From positions 1-29,648 of the IMG/VR virus record IMGVR_UViG_3300030389_004697: a stretch of 29,648 nt of DNA; one strand, 5' to 3'. The DNA comes from a virus. Made by a program: the position numbers and the translations under genes. Shown here piece after piece: positions 26,001 to 29,648 of this stretch. The notes under the pieces are model-generated. The model did no database searches. It was not told the DNA's origin and saw only the letters and a list, made by a program, of their open reading frames with translations. The first letter of the stretch is position 1. Each line of letters opens with the position of its first letter.

Positions 26001-26832
26001 AAACTGATGCTTGAGTTTCTGGATCATTTAATTTTTCAATTTTTTTAATTGTTTGACCAACCAACCCAATTGGATCACCGGATAAAACTTCTACAATAAC
26101 AGTTTCTCTTCTTAAATACTCAGCTGCTGATGGTTTGAATAATAAATCTTCTAAATTTATAATTCTTGGATTGACACCATATAAAACACGGAATAATATT
26201 TTAATCGCATCATCAGTCCCTTTCGATTCATAAAAAGATTTTATTTCCTTTAAAAAATTACCGACATTAAGATTATCATCAAATTTAAGGTTTTCAAATC
26301 CTGGTGCAAACGTGCGTTTGAACTTATTAAAAAATTCTTTTAAAAATAACTTACTTAAATTTTGAACTGGAGACGAATCTGCATGTTCTGCTGCATCTGA
26401 TGTTGTAAAAACTAATTCCTCTTCATTTAAATCATCACGATAAGATGATATACCACTAAATCCACGAGTAATACCAGTAAAGCTATTTGTAGTTAGACCT
26501 GTATAAGTAATAATCTCATTATCTATTTTTAATAAACCATATTGACTTGGAAATCCCTTGGTACTACTGACTTGTATAGTATCAGCACCAATTGTAGTGA
26601 TACCAGTCGTAGTGATATTATCATTGATAACTTCAGGTGTTAAATTGTCAAGATTAAGATATTGATCTAAATTTTCAACAATATCTACTACCCCACTTTG
26701 ATATTCCTGTGAGATATAGTATTGCTTTAAAAAATCAGCAGTCTTTGGACTCTCATCCAAAATAAAATTTGGAAGTTGAGAAGATATTACATCTTGTATT
26801 TTAACTCTAGATTCAATACCTGTTTGTATCAT
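14017..26832 (-). CDS. Giant gp7-like baseplate wedge protein (4271 aa) with many beta modules
   Basis: An uninterrupted frame starting one base after the gene 6 stop. Position (6, this gene, 8) is that of T4 gene 7, whose product (1032 aa) links two gp6 copies in the wedge. Residues 1-60 and 150-241 look like a wedge core: FLKEFFNKFKRTFAPGF, then FYESKGTDDAIKILFRVLYG (about 200-220), resembling the KGT helix of P2 gpI-type tail proteins. The remainder is mosaic: KIDNE-type modules (near 76-131, 323-364, 1566-1624, 3138-3209), H-x-L-x-x-GD repeats (874-942, about 1005-1052, 1521-1560, 1852-1894, 3022-3087), G-x-GY repeats throughout, a YHYH-type domain (about 1288-1390) and a LLLIFVNGVNQKPG module (about 3811-3862). 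It probably sits in the baseplate and extends outward. Assignment as gp7 is by position and motif, not alignment. Confidence 0.82.
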   Translation of the reverse strand: MIQTGIESRVKIQDVISSQLPNFILDESPKTADFLKQYYISQEYQSGVVDIVENLDQYLNLDNLTPEVINDNITTTGITTIGADTIQVSSTKGFPSQYGLLKIDNEIITYTGLTTNSFTGITRGFSGISSYRDDLNEEELVFTTSDAAEHADSSPVQNLSKLFLKEFFNKFKRTFAPGFENLKFDDNLNVGNFLKEIKSFYESKGTDDAIKILFRVLYGVNPRIINLEDLLFKPSAAEYLRRETVIVEVLSGDPIGLVGQTIKKIEKLNDPETQASVSEVEPFTRQGKQYFKFQLFVGYGGASLVEGNFKITPSSKSVVKVSSGSSTITVDSTIGFAQTGSIISGNNTISYSDKTINQFLGCTGINDEIKQSDSVHSDEIYFGFEDGDLTKKVEFRIAGIISKFKQTSENVNVSEGDILSIKNLGVKVFNPLVKDRREIFANSWIYNTSSYFEIEDIDSTDVVLKTPVDRSTLKVGDYVEFVDRNQPDSIIFPTETDTQPYVEGIANNEVTLNVVPDSFNKDSDRWNLRRKLNTPFSQYVPLLNDLTSDVTNVYFDNNHGYTASNSLPSSKNSEFDSKLGTAAPFRENITSNLNKVVLEELTDLNNDTKKYRKIKVKGFLTDASKIPLVTGDEIYYESSGATFNQFGTGDEILTVGIETGSYFVEVVDKNQQLIKLYSSRSFISSGSGIELELPKDNSGGIISGLTHTFTLYSQRSNKIEPAKSLKKFPLSPNLKNGGVDSTLPGTIGKLINGVEIFNYKANDKIFFGPLSKVNILSGGSGYDVINPPIIEVSKTVGAGASVQPCVKGKVVDALIGELPFDLDRVVSIGVTGGNGSGAVLEPIIGKRSREILFKVQPFNSDDDFGIGTADGDLTTLTFKDRHNLLTGDRVIYDTLGSVSIGQTSENVGIGTSNLGIFASNQEYFVHVVNEKSVRFFRSQDLAFSEVTPDEAIQLVSTTGGTQKLIVGSPNNTILGVSVLSSGHGYENRKLFVQPTGISTIFNQITFEGHNFRDGDKIIYEHVGTTISGLSTAPNQQYIVTRVNDNSFKLSDAGIGGTSLLNYSQKLFVDLQSTGIGTQTFKYPDIEAFVEYVGVTTGTVIQGTNTQVVAKITPIVRGEISDVYLHERGAGYGSTILNFENNPIVTIKNGSDGRLPQLIPIIDKNTGGISSIAVDEIGGGYFSTPDVEVIGEGSGAKLNPIIDFETGSFIDVEVISAGIGYSDSTTSLRVTPSGNGAVITANVRELNVNNTIKYGAGVNVNLQENNGILQNVVTGYSTKSFNENENTPSGIIGWAYDGNPIYGPYGRDPEKKIDEPKRLVSGYQNTSSIIDRPNLDSGFFIEDYQFTNNGDLDEYNGRFEINDDYPNGVYAYHATIDANGDPEFPYFIGDKYRSKVEDDNFRINQSFDFINSSLRRNTFPYNVSEKTAGNDFLTEASDLQTQKIEIQTVESGSVNSIEIIEGGTNQKVGDILKFNNDGTEGDGIIAKVDSIKGEPITSIVTDVLKYNDAVITKEDNDTLRITPTNNHNLSNGDLAVISGLTSSLSDINGSYIVGVTTVTGTLQVAIAAQTSAGSTTIEMYTDLASKVEPGNALIANNETFKVLNTYDKPNIITVQRGLDANISHGISTSIYVVPDSFTIKKSVDKIKSTVNQKQYFNPRKAVGFGATTGKSVARTFRFGATTITRNIPVKGIYLENHPFVTNQKLTVTNDGNPIGVSATVPGVGYYPMPSTVFAVRKNKNIIGLKLTLGGPEVFLEDNVGASIVADSDKYFFESTFVQEKVDVQNIKNTVSLSSPFHQLKDNDLITLDVRSNTSVGIGELSEVVVRRDSNTGFILADSVQCLVGAISSADNKVTLNNHRLKTGDKVQHFSTNTGLKNGGFFVSGIDTNTFKLCDSYENAIANPPVIFDIPTITGSAIHTFEKINPQIFVEKNDNLVFNLTDSSLSGYKLKLFYDKEFKNEFVSTGSSVGFNVPLDYTDKLTVSTGFGKSLPDRLYYGLKKLGEEVTADTTVQGYSEIIFVDNNLKGTHKISNVGLNTFTFDSLKVPLRSTITSDDCDILKYSTKSGIVTGSINSVNIITGGSNYKKLPSFVSVGTTTILDVNVLPKSKTIGNIKKTRVINEGYEYASDPTLQPEALIPSFVQLRGSKKISSVDIVSGGSNYLSTPSLVVVDTETGKVFEETSLNALLVGTSINSVIVEQSPSGLSVGRVGLFTTENSNGVSIQNVESYTGVSTFVVSISKPAGGYITNPFAAGDSVFIEGLQKVGTAGSGFNSEDYGFKFLPVTNYDSSGVLDKILIDVSQYTTNTGKAVETIDSFGEIINSRDYPRFRLNLVEGGFTIGEKIIIDGIERDLTVVDSGENFVKLIGLYDLKNNDTIVGASSRNKGVIKDLFINEGQFEVNYSLIKDLGWETNVGKLNEDIQVLPDNDYYQNLSYSIQSPITWNNLNSPVNNLVHTSGFKNFSDTGITSTSSAFPGIGTARISVLLDVFPEFLRQVRVDSLYNFDTAKDIFEGFSVSGAGTTTGLSLNQKSSKFIQLENINLTDFVEAKTNNVLNIDDISSQYSNLETNPNLFTDLLEVEAGDGFNRILATIKDTNNNQNQIVELVILNNNSGVYLLEKNKTSISNEVSLGIGLTTTQSPDFTKFTLDKTGDRNVLRFTPFDKFKFDVDYDIKFYESKFNSTLAGTGSSAFGLVNLTGSIVNVATGTTSSLISTPLTTSQSLFVNSQVTDLVTNEMNFVETLVGINSGITFMSQAFTDSSQGSFSSNFIGTFGASTNGGVLALIFTNEGANPVKIRSSIIGFGPTSDGTGTHRFLAPGQSNGSERTQLFESKHDTQIGLSTIGRFNKNLFSSFKSTVSVASTYGEALHQVYGVIQRGATDTVFINQNQFLSGGTVDNPGGNTPSGIGTFKARFIGNNLNLEFVPDIQIGYDTTLPNVGYTTVRSFNEVFYRDSDVKSAAGAVNNPAPLVIGKLTQTSNIKLFNSLNGARINRRDFELTSNGTPIFAKTFDPSNTGIVSFGTGKFTIPNHFFRTGEELIYTPQASFVGVGSTPMMYKDSGGNINTLPTSVFAIKESDDVFSISLTKAGTAVTFMEPGEGNNHRFEMSKSLTKALITIDGLVQHPIAQTNIVYQVANNGGSISAASTIFSLSNISGINIEDVLKIDNEFMRVTNVGLGTLAIGPISGTGTLPLVGVKRGYIGTLKATHANNANAKVFRGAYNIVGNEIHFTEAPRGNSSIVVDESNLPPAKSDFEGRVYFRNDYTGNRIYDDISNQFDGIKNAFELKSGGSSTSGLGNTGGNGIMFINNIFQRPTTVNNADGNFNIVENETSGVTTTTAIFSGVNQGGSIFRSDIDINQNDLPRGGVIVSLGSTGGLGYAPLLPAKVKPQLNGSGAITGIVGAAYSGAVNNITSASYDNLTGLLDITTTNKHNLRIGYNDEVLLSGLNFSCTSGGNPIGSGVFPDGTIGDKFSVVEIATDKKFTAQVGTSTIPHTYTSGGFVREWYGDLTFGSGYNIGVTTDGVSVPATVFDPGYDHVFASASTNAVTANTGAQFTPSDATYDPVTGDLVLFINGHGLTGSNTVTIATGSISFTCSKDDYRTNHAYPRATDPAAGQTLSITSFTTNSITVNVGKNVGTGAHVTTTIGKGGVLSFNVAHGGTNYKEPEIFLPSPSYDDMAIEGISRVGFGTGPETGIGALISVEVNSSGLPTGIGSTLFSVKNFELSRGGYKFRKGDKFTPVGLVTERNLARPITTFILEVEEVYEDNFSSWQFGEFDFIDSIKSLQDGTRNIFPLFYNGELLSIQAQKGSDIISQNLLLIFVNGVNQKPGVNYQFEGGTTFAFTTPPTEEDDVAIYFYKGSGADAVINTSIDKVLEEGDTVQLTGIGTVPLQEERTIVNLTSKDRFETNLYTGDGINSVIDRPMHLYKQKVDKIINSRIVPKTRDSIAAQIFPTAKVIADITTSTGNGTNNLYVDDVKLFNYEHTAPNFPIQIISNAVLPTVGSLTAAVSGVGTVSGLSIVSGGANYTSAPSVSISSPSVGVGTFIKADGSVAVATTATATVTVSGGAIDGFAITNPGLGYTIAPSVLVQPPVVLRERTGNVGFITGFTARITGIAVGTGGTDIVFTTKRDDGFTDYEKGDGSGLNFGDFILVKDTTVHTTNGVVSRNTSGSANVCIGSTFFDNVYQVSGVSNTGVTGTIRCRAVVPNSDISTTTGDDLGSLSFGRLNNITRGSNPISITVTGLTVDSNLSTFPTIQRAGGDYTLRNTGALPKSV
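14560..14810 (-). repeat. C-terminal G-x-x-Y repeats of the 4271-aa protein
   Basis: Two units with cores GGANYTSAPSVSISSP and GLGYTIAPSVLVQPP, joined by a Thr/Ala/Val beta-rich linker. They are the closest look-alikes of the gp14 repeats. Confidence 0.7.
15245..15400 (-). other. LLIFVNG...PG...GGT module near the C-terminus of the 4271-aa protein
   Basis: A recognisable beta module: LLLIFVNGVNQKPGVNY, a GGTTFAF strand, a PP-x-EED turn, then VAIYFYKGS. It is preceded by QDGTRNIFPLFYNGELLSI. This pattern recurs in phage tail fibre and baseplate proteins, where it is thought to be structural. Confidence 0.55.
16400..17770 (-). repeat. KIDNE and H-x-L-x-x-G modules, late part of the 4271-aa protein
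   Basis: Three units are visible: IPNHFFRTGEELIYTP at about 17740, VLKIDNEFMRVTN with a trailing KRGY at about 17230-17400, and TNKHNLRIGYNDEVLLSGL at about 16500-16560. They repeat module types seen near the N-terminus. Confidence 0.55.
21150..21280 (-). repeat. H-x-L-x-x-GD repeat unit
   Basis: A clear single unit: NNHRLKTGDKVQHF, then GLKNGGFFVSGI and NTFKLCDS. It matches the H-G-L-x-x-G-D ... Y-x-V ... F-x-L pattern that databases often label FCCH-like in phage proteins. Confidence 0.6.
22664..22970 (-). other. YHYH-type domain in the 4271-aa protein
   Basis: Residues about 1288-1303 read IIGWAYDGNPIYGPYG, the hallmark first motif of the YHYH domain. About 65 residues later comes VYAYHATIDANGDPEFPYFI, in the place of the second Y-H-x-x motif. 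The domain function is unknown; in bacteria it occurs in secreted, often metal-associated proteins. Here it is embedded in a virion protein. Confidence 0.7.
23095..23460 (-). repeat. Cluster of three G-x-GY repeats in the 4271-aa protein
   Basis: Cores GAGYGSTI, GGGYFSTPDVEV and GIGYSDSTTSLRV follow each other with spacers of 30-50 residues containing G-x-G-A-x-L-x-P-I-I strands. This is the densest cluster of the repeat in this protein. Confidence 0.7.
23676..24210 (-). repeat. Two H-x-x-x-x-GD repeat units
   Basis: Units RHNLLTGDRVIYDTLG and GHNFRDGDKIIYEHVG, each followed by an EYFVHVV or QYIVTRV strand and a FFRS or FKLSD ending. They lie about 130 residues apart and are easily aligned by eye. 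Confidence 0.7.
24295..24515 (-). repeat. G-x-GY repeat in the 4271-aa protein
   Basis: Unit GGSGYDVINPPIIEVSK followed by a V-G-A-G-A-S-V strand and a second half with VTGGNGSGAVLEPIIG. It is related in pattern to the gp14 repeats. Confidence 0.6.
26440..26605 (-). repeat. N-terminal KIDNE module of the 4271-aa protein
   Basis: TTIQVSSTKGFPSQYGLLKI continues to DNEIITYTGL and ends in GITRGFSG. It is the best conserved copy of a module seen at least four times in this protein and once in the 2515-aa protein. Confidence 0.7.
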
Positions 26833-26833
26833 A

Positions 26834-28771
26834 TTAATCTCTTATTAAATTACCATTTGAATAACTTGATGTATAAAAATCTCTAGTAAACTGTGTTCCA
26901 GATATTTCGTCACCAGATGAAATGACATCCCTTAACATATTTATCGTGCTTTTTGATACACTTAATTGAAGATATAAATCTCTCAATCCAACTACGTCAT
27001 TTGATTCTGGGAATGCTTGAATTTCAATAATATTATTTTCTTTGACAGTAGATAATATATTAATAGTTGTAAGTTTTACTTCACCATGAATGTAATCGAC
27101 CACTCCAGCAGATTTACTCACAACTCTAATTTCACCATTTTCAATTGGTTTTACAATTGATAATACGCCAGTTTCACCATCTGCATTTGGAATATCAGTG
27201 ATGTATACAGGAGATGATTCACCTGAAACAAAGAATCCTGTCGATTTAATGTTGTAACCGTTCGGATCTACATGAAAACGATTTCCAAAACATAATTCAT
27301 ATTGAGCAAATTGGTTTACTGTTGCCTTCAAATCTCTTCGAATGATGATTTTTGTGATATTACTTGTCAATGCTGTATCAGTTTTGTCAATAACTTGTAA
27401 CACTTTACTATATTTAAACCTTCCACCAAAACGGTTAAAGTTAACAGACTGTGAATATTTTGTTAATGAATTTATAATTTTTGCTTTAAGTGTATCTTCC
27501 GTAGTAACCTGAGAATAATTATAGTAAGCTGAAATATCAAGTTCAACATACAGTATTTTAAGATCAATTAATTTTTGATTGATACCTGCAACGGTATACT
27601 TTTTAAGTTGTGATAGTATTCTTGATTTTGTAAAGTCAGAGATATATGTGGCACCTTTTGGTTTAATACTAATCTGCACTGTACCAAATTCAGGTGGATC
27701 TAACTCTTCTCCACCAACAACTGCAACTGATTCAGTTTCTGGAAATATTTGTTTAATTATACCTTCATAATCTCTAGGAGTTACTGCTCTATTCTGCGCA
27801 GAGTAAATTTTAGGTGAATAATACTTAATTGAATCTATTGGTTCAATATTAGCACCACCTTGTGATGGGGTTATAGTTGTAACAACAACACTTGTGATGT
27901 CAGGAGAAATATTTGGACTTGAAGTCCTAATAACATTACCGGAGAATGAAAATCCTGATGCTCCATTACCACTTTCACCATCTGATACAATATAATCTAC
28001 AGTTATTTCAGTTCCATCATTTGTGCTTCCTAATTTTTTTCCTAATAAACCATCACCAAAACGAATTTCATATTTTTCATCTTGAACTTCTTGTAAAAAA
28101 TAAACTCTTGAATTGCTATCTATGTTTGTAATATCATCAGAAATGATATATTCACGTTCACCAACGTATACATGAATTGTTGAAGTATCGATGAAAGAAT
28201 TATCTAAAATAAATTTTTGATCTAGAGAATTATCAAATGTAAATTTCTTATTTAAATATGTACCTTGACTCACAGTTATATTATTAAAATTAGCAAAATA
28301 ATGGTCACCCTCAATGGTAACTGGACTTACAATATTTTCAGATATTGAAAATGTAAAAGATGAATCTTGAACATTGCCAGTGCAAACTAAACCTTTAGTA
28401 ATTTCAACTGTTGTGCCATATGGTTGTGCGACAGTTTTGCCATCAACTCTTTCTGTTGATACTTCACCTAAGTCTAATTTAATAGACACTACTGCCTCTG
28501 CAGCAGACCTTGAGCGAGGAATATATCCAATGTTACGTGCAAGTGAAACAACGTTCTCACGGAGCGTTGCAGAGTCCAAAAACGACTCATTCACAATCAT
28601 ATTTGAGTTGAATGCAGTTATATATGTATTATACGCTAAAGTATCAAGTAATACAGAAAAGTTCGACCCTTCAAAGTCAAATCCATCAAAATCAGTGTTT
28701 GCTCTGAGATAATCCTTGATTGACGTTTTGATTTGATCAAAATCTAAATTTGTAAACTTGGTTATTGGCAT
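26834..28771 (-). CDS. 6: Baseplate wedge protein gp6
   Basis: gp6 forms the inner ring of the T4 baseplate: two copies bind one gp7 to build each wedge. The product has 645 residues, against 660 in T4. The N-terminal region shows the gp6/J-like pattern: FDGFDFEGSNFSVLLDTLAY (about 29-48), then FNSNMIVNESFLDSATLREN (about 54-73) and VSLARNIGYIPRS. The RFGDGLLGKKLG segment at about 230-245 is also characteristic, as is AVTPRDYEGIIKQIFPE in the C-terminal half. It lies three bases after the gene 25 stop and one base before the gp7-like gene. The start follows an A-rich stretch without a strong ribosome binding site. Confidence is high because both sequence pattern and context agree. Confidence 0.94.
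   Translation of the reverse strand: MPITKFTNLDFDQIKTSIKDYLRANTDFDGFDFEGSNFSVLLDTLAYNTYITAFNSNMIVNESFLDSATLRENVVSLARNIGYIPRSRSAAEAVVSIKLDLGEVSTERVDGKTVAQPYGTTVEITKGLVCTGNVQDSSFTFSISENIVSPVTIEGDHYFANFNNITVSQGTYLNKKFTFDNSLDQKFILDNSFIDTSTIHVYVGEREYIISDDITNIDSNSRVYFLQEVQDEKYEIRFGDGLLGKKLGSTNDGTEITVDYIVSDGESGNGASGFSFSGNVIRTSSPNISPDITSVVVTTITPSQGGANIEPIDSIKYYSPKIYSAQNRAVTPRDYEGIIKQIFPETESVAVVGGEELDPPEFGTVQISIKPKGATYISDFTKSRILSQLKKYTVAGINQKLIDLKILYVELDISAYYNYSQVTTEDTLKAKIINSLTKYSQSVNFNRFGGRFKYSKVLQVIDKTDTALTSNITKIIIRRDLKATVNQFAQYELCFGNRFHVDPNGYNIKSTGFFVSGESSPVYITDIPNADGETGVLSIVKPIENGEIRVVSKSAGVVDYIHGEVKLTTINILSTVKENNIIEIQAFPESNDVVGLRDLYLQLSVSKSTINMLRDVISSGDEISGTQFTRDFYTSSYSNGNLIRD
26938..26945 (-). 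promoter_or_regulatory. Candidate late promoter upstream of the 4271-aa gene
   Basis: GATAAATA on the minus strand, inside the end of gene 6 and 105 bases before the giant gene's start. It fits NATAAATA. The distance resembles that of the box before the 2515-aa gene (100 bases). Confidence 0.4.
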
Positions 28772-28774
28772 TTT

Positions 28775-29176
28775 TTATCGTGTTGCTTCGAGAATGAATG
28801 AAAATTCTTGTCTAGGGAAATCTTGACCTATAATATCGAAAATAACTGTAACTTCAAAATTATTATCATCAGGACGAGGTTCGACTTCGACTTTTACATT
28901 ATTAATTCTTTTTTCAAAGTTATTTAATGCAGTTTTGATTTGTTCTTGTATAATTGATGCAGTACCAAAGTCTACAAAGTCAAATAAACTGCGATATACA
29001 TCAGAACCAAATAAAGAATTAAAAAATTTCTCAGTAGGTATCGTTTCAACGATATTTCTCACAGATCTTGTGATTGCTCTCTCATTTTTGAGAATTGGAA
29101 GATCTTTTGTCACAGGATGAGGCTCAAAAGACAAACTAATGTCCTTAAAAGACCTTGATATCCTTGTGATTGCCAT
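28775..29176 (-). CDS. 25: Baseplate wedge protein gp25 (lysozyme-like fold family)
   Basis: gp25 binds the gp6-gp7 core of the wedge and initiates sheath polymerisation; its relatives are P2 gpW and TssE of type VI secretion. The protein has 133 residues (T4 132). It carries the family pattern LKNERAITRSVRNIVETIPT (29-48), an FGSD-x-Y-x-S-L-F-D segment (56-66), and the conserved EPR triplet at residues 99-101 within a beta strand, followed by FEVTVIF. In T4 gene 25 lies in a different baseplate gene cluster; here it directly precedes gene 6. Two overlapping late promoter boxes lie 14-18 bases upstream, so it likely opens a late transcription unit. Confidence 0.94.
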   Translation of the reverse strand: MAITRISRSFKDISLSFEPHPVTKDLPILKNERAITRSVRNIVETIPTEKFFNSLFGSDVYRSLFDFVDFGTASIIQEQIKTALNNFEKRINNVKVEVEPRPDDNNFEVTVIFDIIGQDFPRQEFSFILEATR

Positions 29177-29190
29177 TTTTATACAGTTTT

Positions 29191-29202
29191 TATTTATTTA
29201 TG
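29191..29202 (-). promoter_or_regulatory. Tandem late promoter boxes for gene 25
   Basis: CATAAATA (29195-29202) and AATAAATA (29191-29198) overlap by four bases on the minus strand. Both match NATAAATA and are 14-18 bases upstream of the gene 25 start. They overlap the stop codon of the small upstream ORF. Confidence 0.65.
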
Positions 29203-29320
29203 ACTCTTTTAACAATTCTTTTTGGTCTTCCTCGTCTTCATAAAGAGGTTGACCATCATCATACATCAATTCTTTCAAAATTTTTTGATTTGAATTTGAT
29301 TTTGAGGTATTTTCAGTCAT
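29198..29320 (-). CDS. Small acidic ORF between speD and gene 25 (40 aa)
   Basis: A 40-residue frame beginning MTENTSKSNSNQKILKELMY and ending in an acidic segment (YEDEEDQKELLKES). It has no hydrophobic segment, a Ser/Asn/Lys start and an amphipathic, acidic second half. It fills almost exactly the gap between speD and gene 25, has late promoter boxes on both sides and shares the coding strand. These facts favour a real gene. No ribosome binding site is evident, and I cannot assign a function or a family. Confidence 0.55.
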   Translation of the reverse strand: MTENTSKSNSNQKILKELMYDDGQPLYEDEEDQKELLKES

Positions 29321-29329
29321 TTTTAAGTA

Positions 29330-29348
29330 TATTTATTATCTATTTATG
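29330..29348 (-). promoter_or_regulatory. Two late promoter boxes before the 40-aa ORF
   Basis: CATAAATA (29341-29348) and AATAAATA (29330-29337) on the minus strand, 20 and 9 bases before the ORF start. The first is inside the last codons of speD. The distal one leaves a more plausible leader. Confidence 0.55.
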
Positions 29349-29648
29349 TCTTTCATCACATAATCTTCTGTATCGAAGTGTTCGAGTATCCACCAAGCAA
29401 CCATTCTTGGATTTTTGTTGCCACAAGTGAAAATATCGAAGGCAACACACCCCTTTTCTGGCCAAGTATGCAAACTTAGATGACTTTCTGCCAAAGTTAT
29501 GGTGCAAGTCACTCCCTGAGGATGAAATTGATGCGTATAATTGTTTAAAACTTGCAAATTTTCGATTTTACATGCTTTGAGGCACACTTCTTTAAGTTTA
29601 ATCGGGTCATTTAACTTTTCAAAGGGCACATTATACACTTCAACGAGT
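29336..29648 (-). CDS. speD: S-adenosylmethionine decarboxylase proenzyme SpeD (5' end outside window)
   Basis: Makes decarboxylated S-adenosylmethionine, the aminopropyl donor for spermidine. The proenzyme cleaves itself before a serine, which becomes the pyruvoyl cofactor. The diagnostic block AESHLSLHTWPE is present; numbering from the GTG at 29638, the cleavage serine is residue 52, the catalytic His 57 and the Cys of DIFTCG 72. HPQGVTCTITLA just before it is also typical of the bacterial short (about 120-130 aa) class. The frame stays open upstream to the window end (Leu-Val-Glu before the GTG), and LVEVYN fits the family N-terminus. The GTG is therefore most likely an internal Val codon and the true start lies outside. 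speD is a known auxiliary gene of T4-like cyanophages. Confidence 0.93.
   Translation of the reverse strand, partial: LVEVYNVPFEKLNDPIKLKEVCLKACKIENLQVLNNYTHQFHPQGVTCTITLAESHLSLHTWPEKGCVAFDIFTCGNKNPRMVAWWILEHFDTEDYVMKDINR

Noticed and set aside
14017-26832. Ubiquitin-system function suggested by FCCH-like repeats
   Set aside because: The pattern is a small beta module used in many phage structural proteins; there is no E1 adenylation domain or catalytic cysteine context.
4856-26832. Diversity-generating retroelement acting on the giant proteins
   Set aside because: No reverse transcriptase gene and no template/variable repeat pair were seen in the window; the repeats differ throughout and not only at adenines.
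29176-29336. Rho-independent terminators in the gaps between transcription units
   Set aside because: The gaps contain T-runs but no convincing GC-rich stem before them on the minus strand.
29170-29430. Plus-strand open frame of 86 codons
   Set aside because: Runs antisense across gene 25's start, the small ORF and the end of speD, with no homology pattern.
1-29648. tRNA genes, CRISPR arrays, insertion sequences or homing endonuclease genes
   Set aside because: No cloverleaf-forming segment, regular direct repeat array, transposase or endonuclease motif was found; genes are packed with gaps too small for them.

Overview
The window is a stretch of a T4-like marine myovirus, most likely a cyanophage (Kyanoviridae type). 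Every supportable gene lies on the minus strand, so the transcriptional order runs from 29648 down to 1. The evidence is (i) T4-type neck, baseplate and terminase genes in nearly T4 order, (ii) a host-type S-adenosylmethionine decarboxylase gene (speD), a known cyanophage auxiliary gene, next to the baseplate genes, (iii) T4-type late promoters (NATAAATA) and (iv) strongly AT-rich DNA. A T4-like phage of another marine host such as Pelagibacter is not excluded by sequence alone.

Layout in transcription order. 29648-29336: speD, cut by the window edge. 29320-29198: a small acidic ORF. 29176-26834: baseplate wedge genes 25 and 6. 26832-14017: one uninterrupted 4271-codon gene in the position of T4 gene 7. 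13995-12409: gene 8. 12403-4856: a 2515-codon DUF4815-type structural gene. 4859-3691: three small genes that, with the 2515-codon gene, fill the place where T4 has genes 9-12 and wac. 3688-606: neck and tail-completion genes 13, 14 and 15. 603-193: gene 16, the small terminase. 191-1: the start of a small Cys/Tyr protein with a Gly/Asn tail, cut by the window edge. Genes overlap or are separated by a few to about 30 bases, and no gene-free stretch reaches 300 bases.

How they work together: gp25, gp6 and the gp7-like protein should form the core of the baseplate wedge, with gp8 attached to it. The two giant proteins probably make peripheral baseplate or tail-tip structure and host contact. 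gp13, gp14 and gp15 close the head and the tail so that they can join. gp16 helps the large terminase package DNA. SpeD would support polyamine synthesis in the infected cell.

Most notable: the two giant genes take up about 69% of the window (20,364 of 29,648 bases). Their proteins, together with gp14 and gp8, share several short beta-type repeat modules, as if one set of parts had spread through the neck and baseplate. The giant gp7-like protein carries a YHYH-type domain. A manual scan found nine NATAAATA late-promoter boxes on the minus strand, all within about 110 bases upstream of a gene start, and none on the plus strand.
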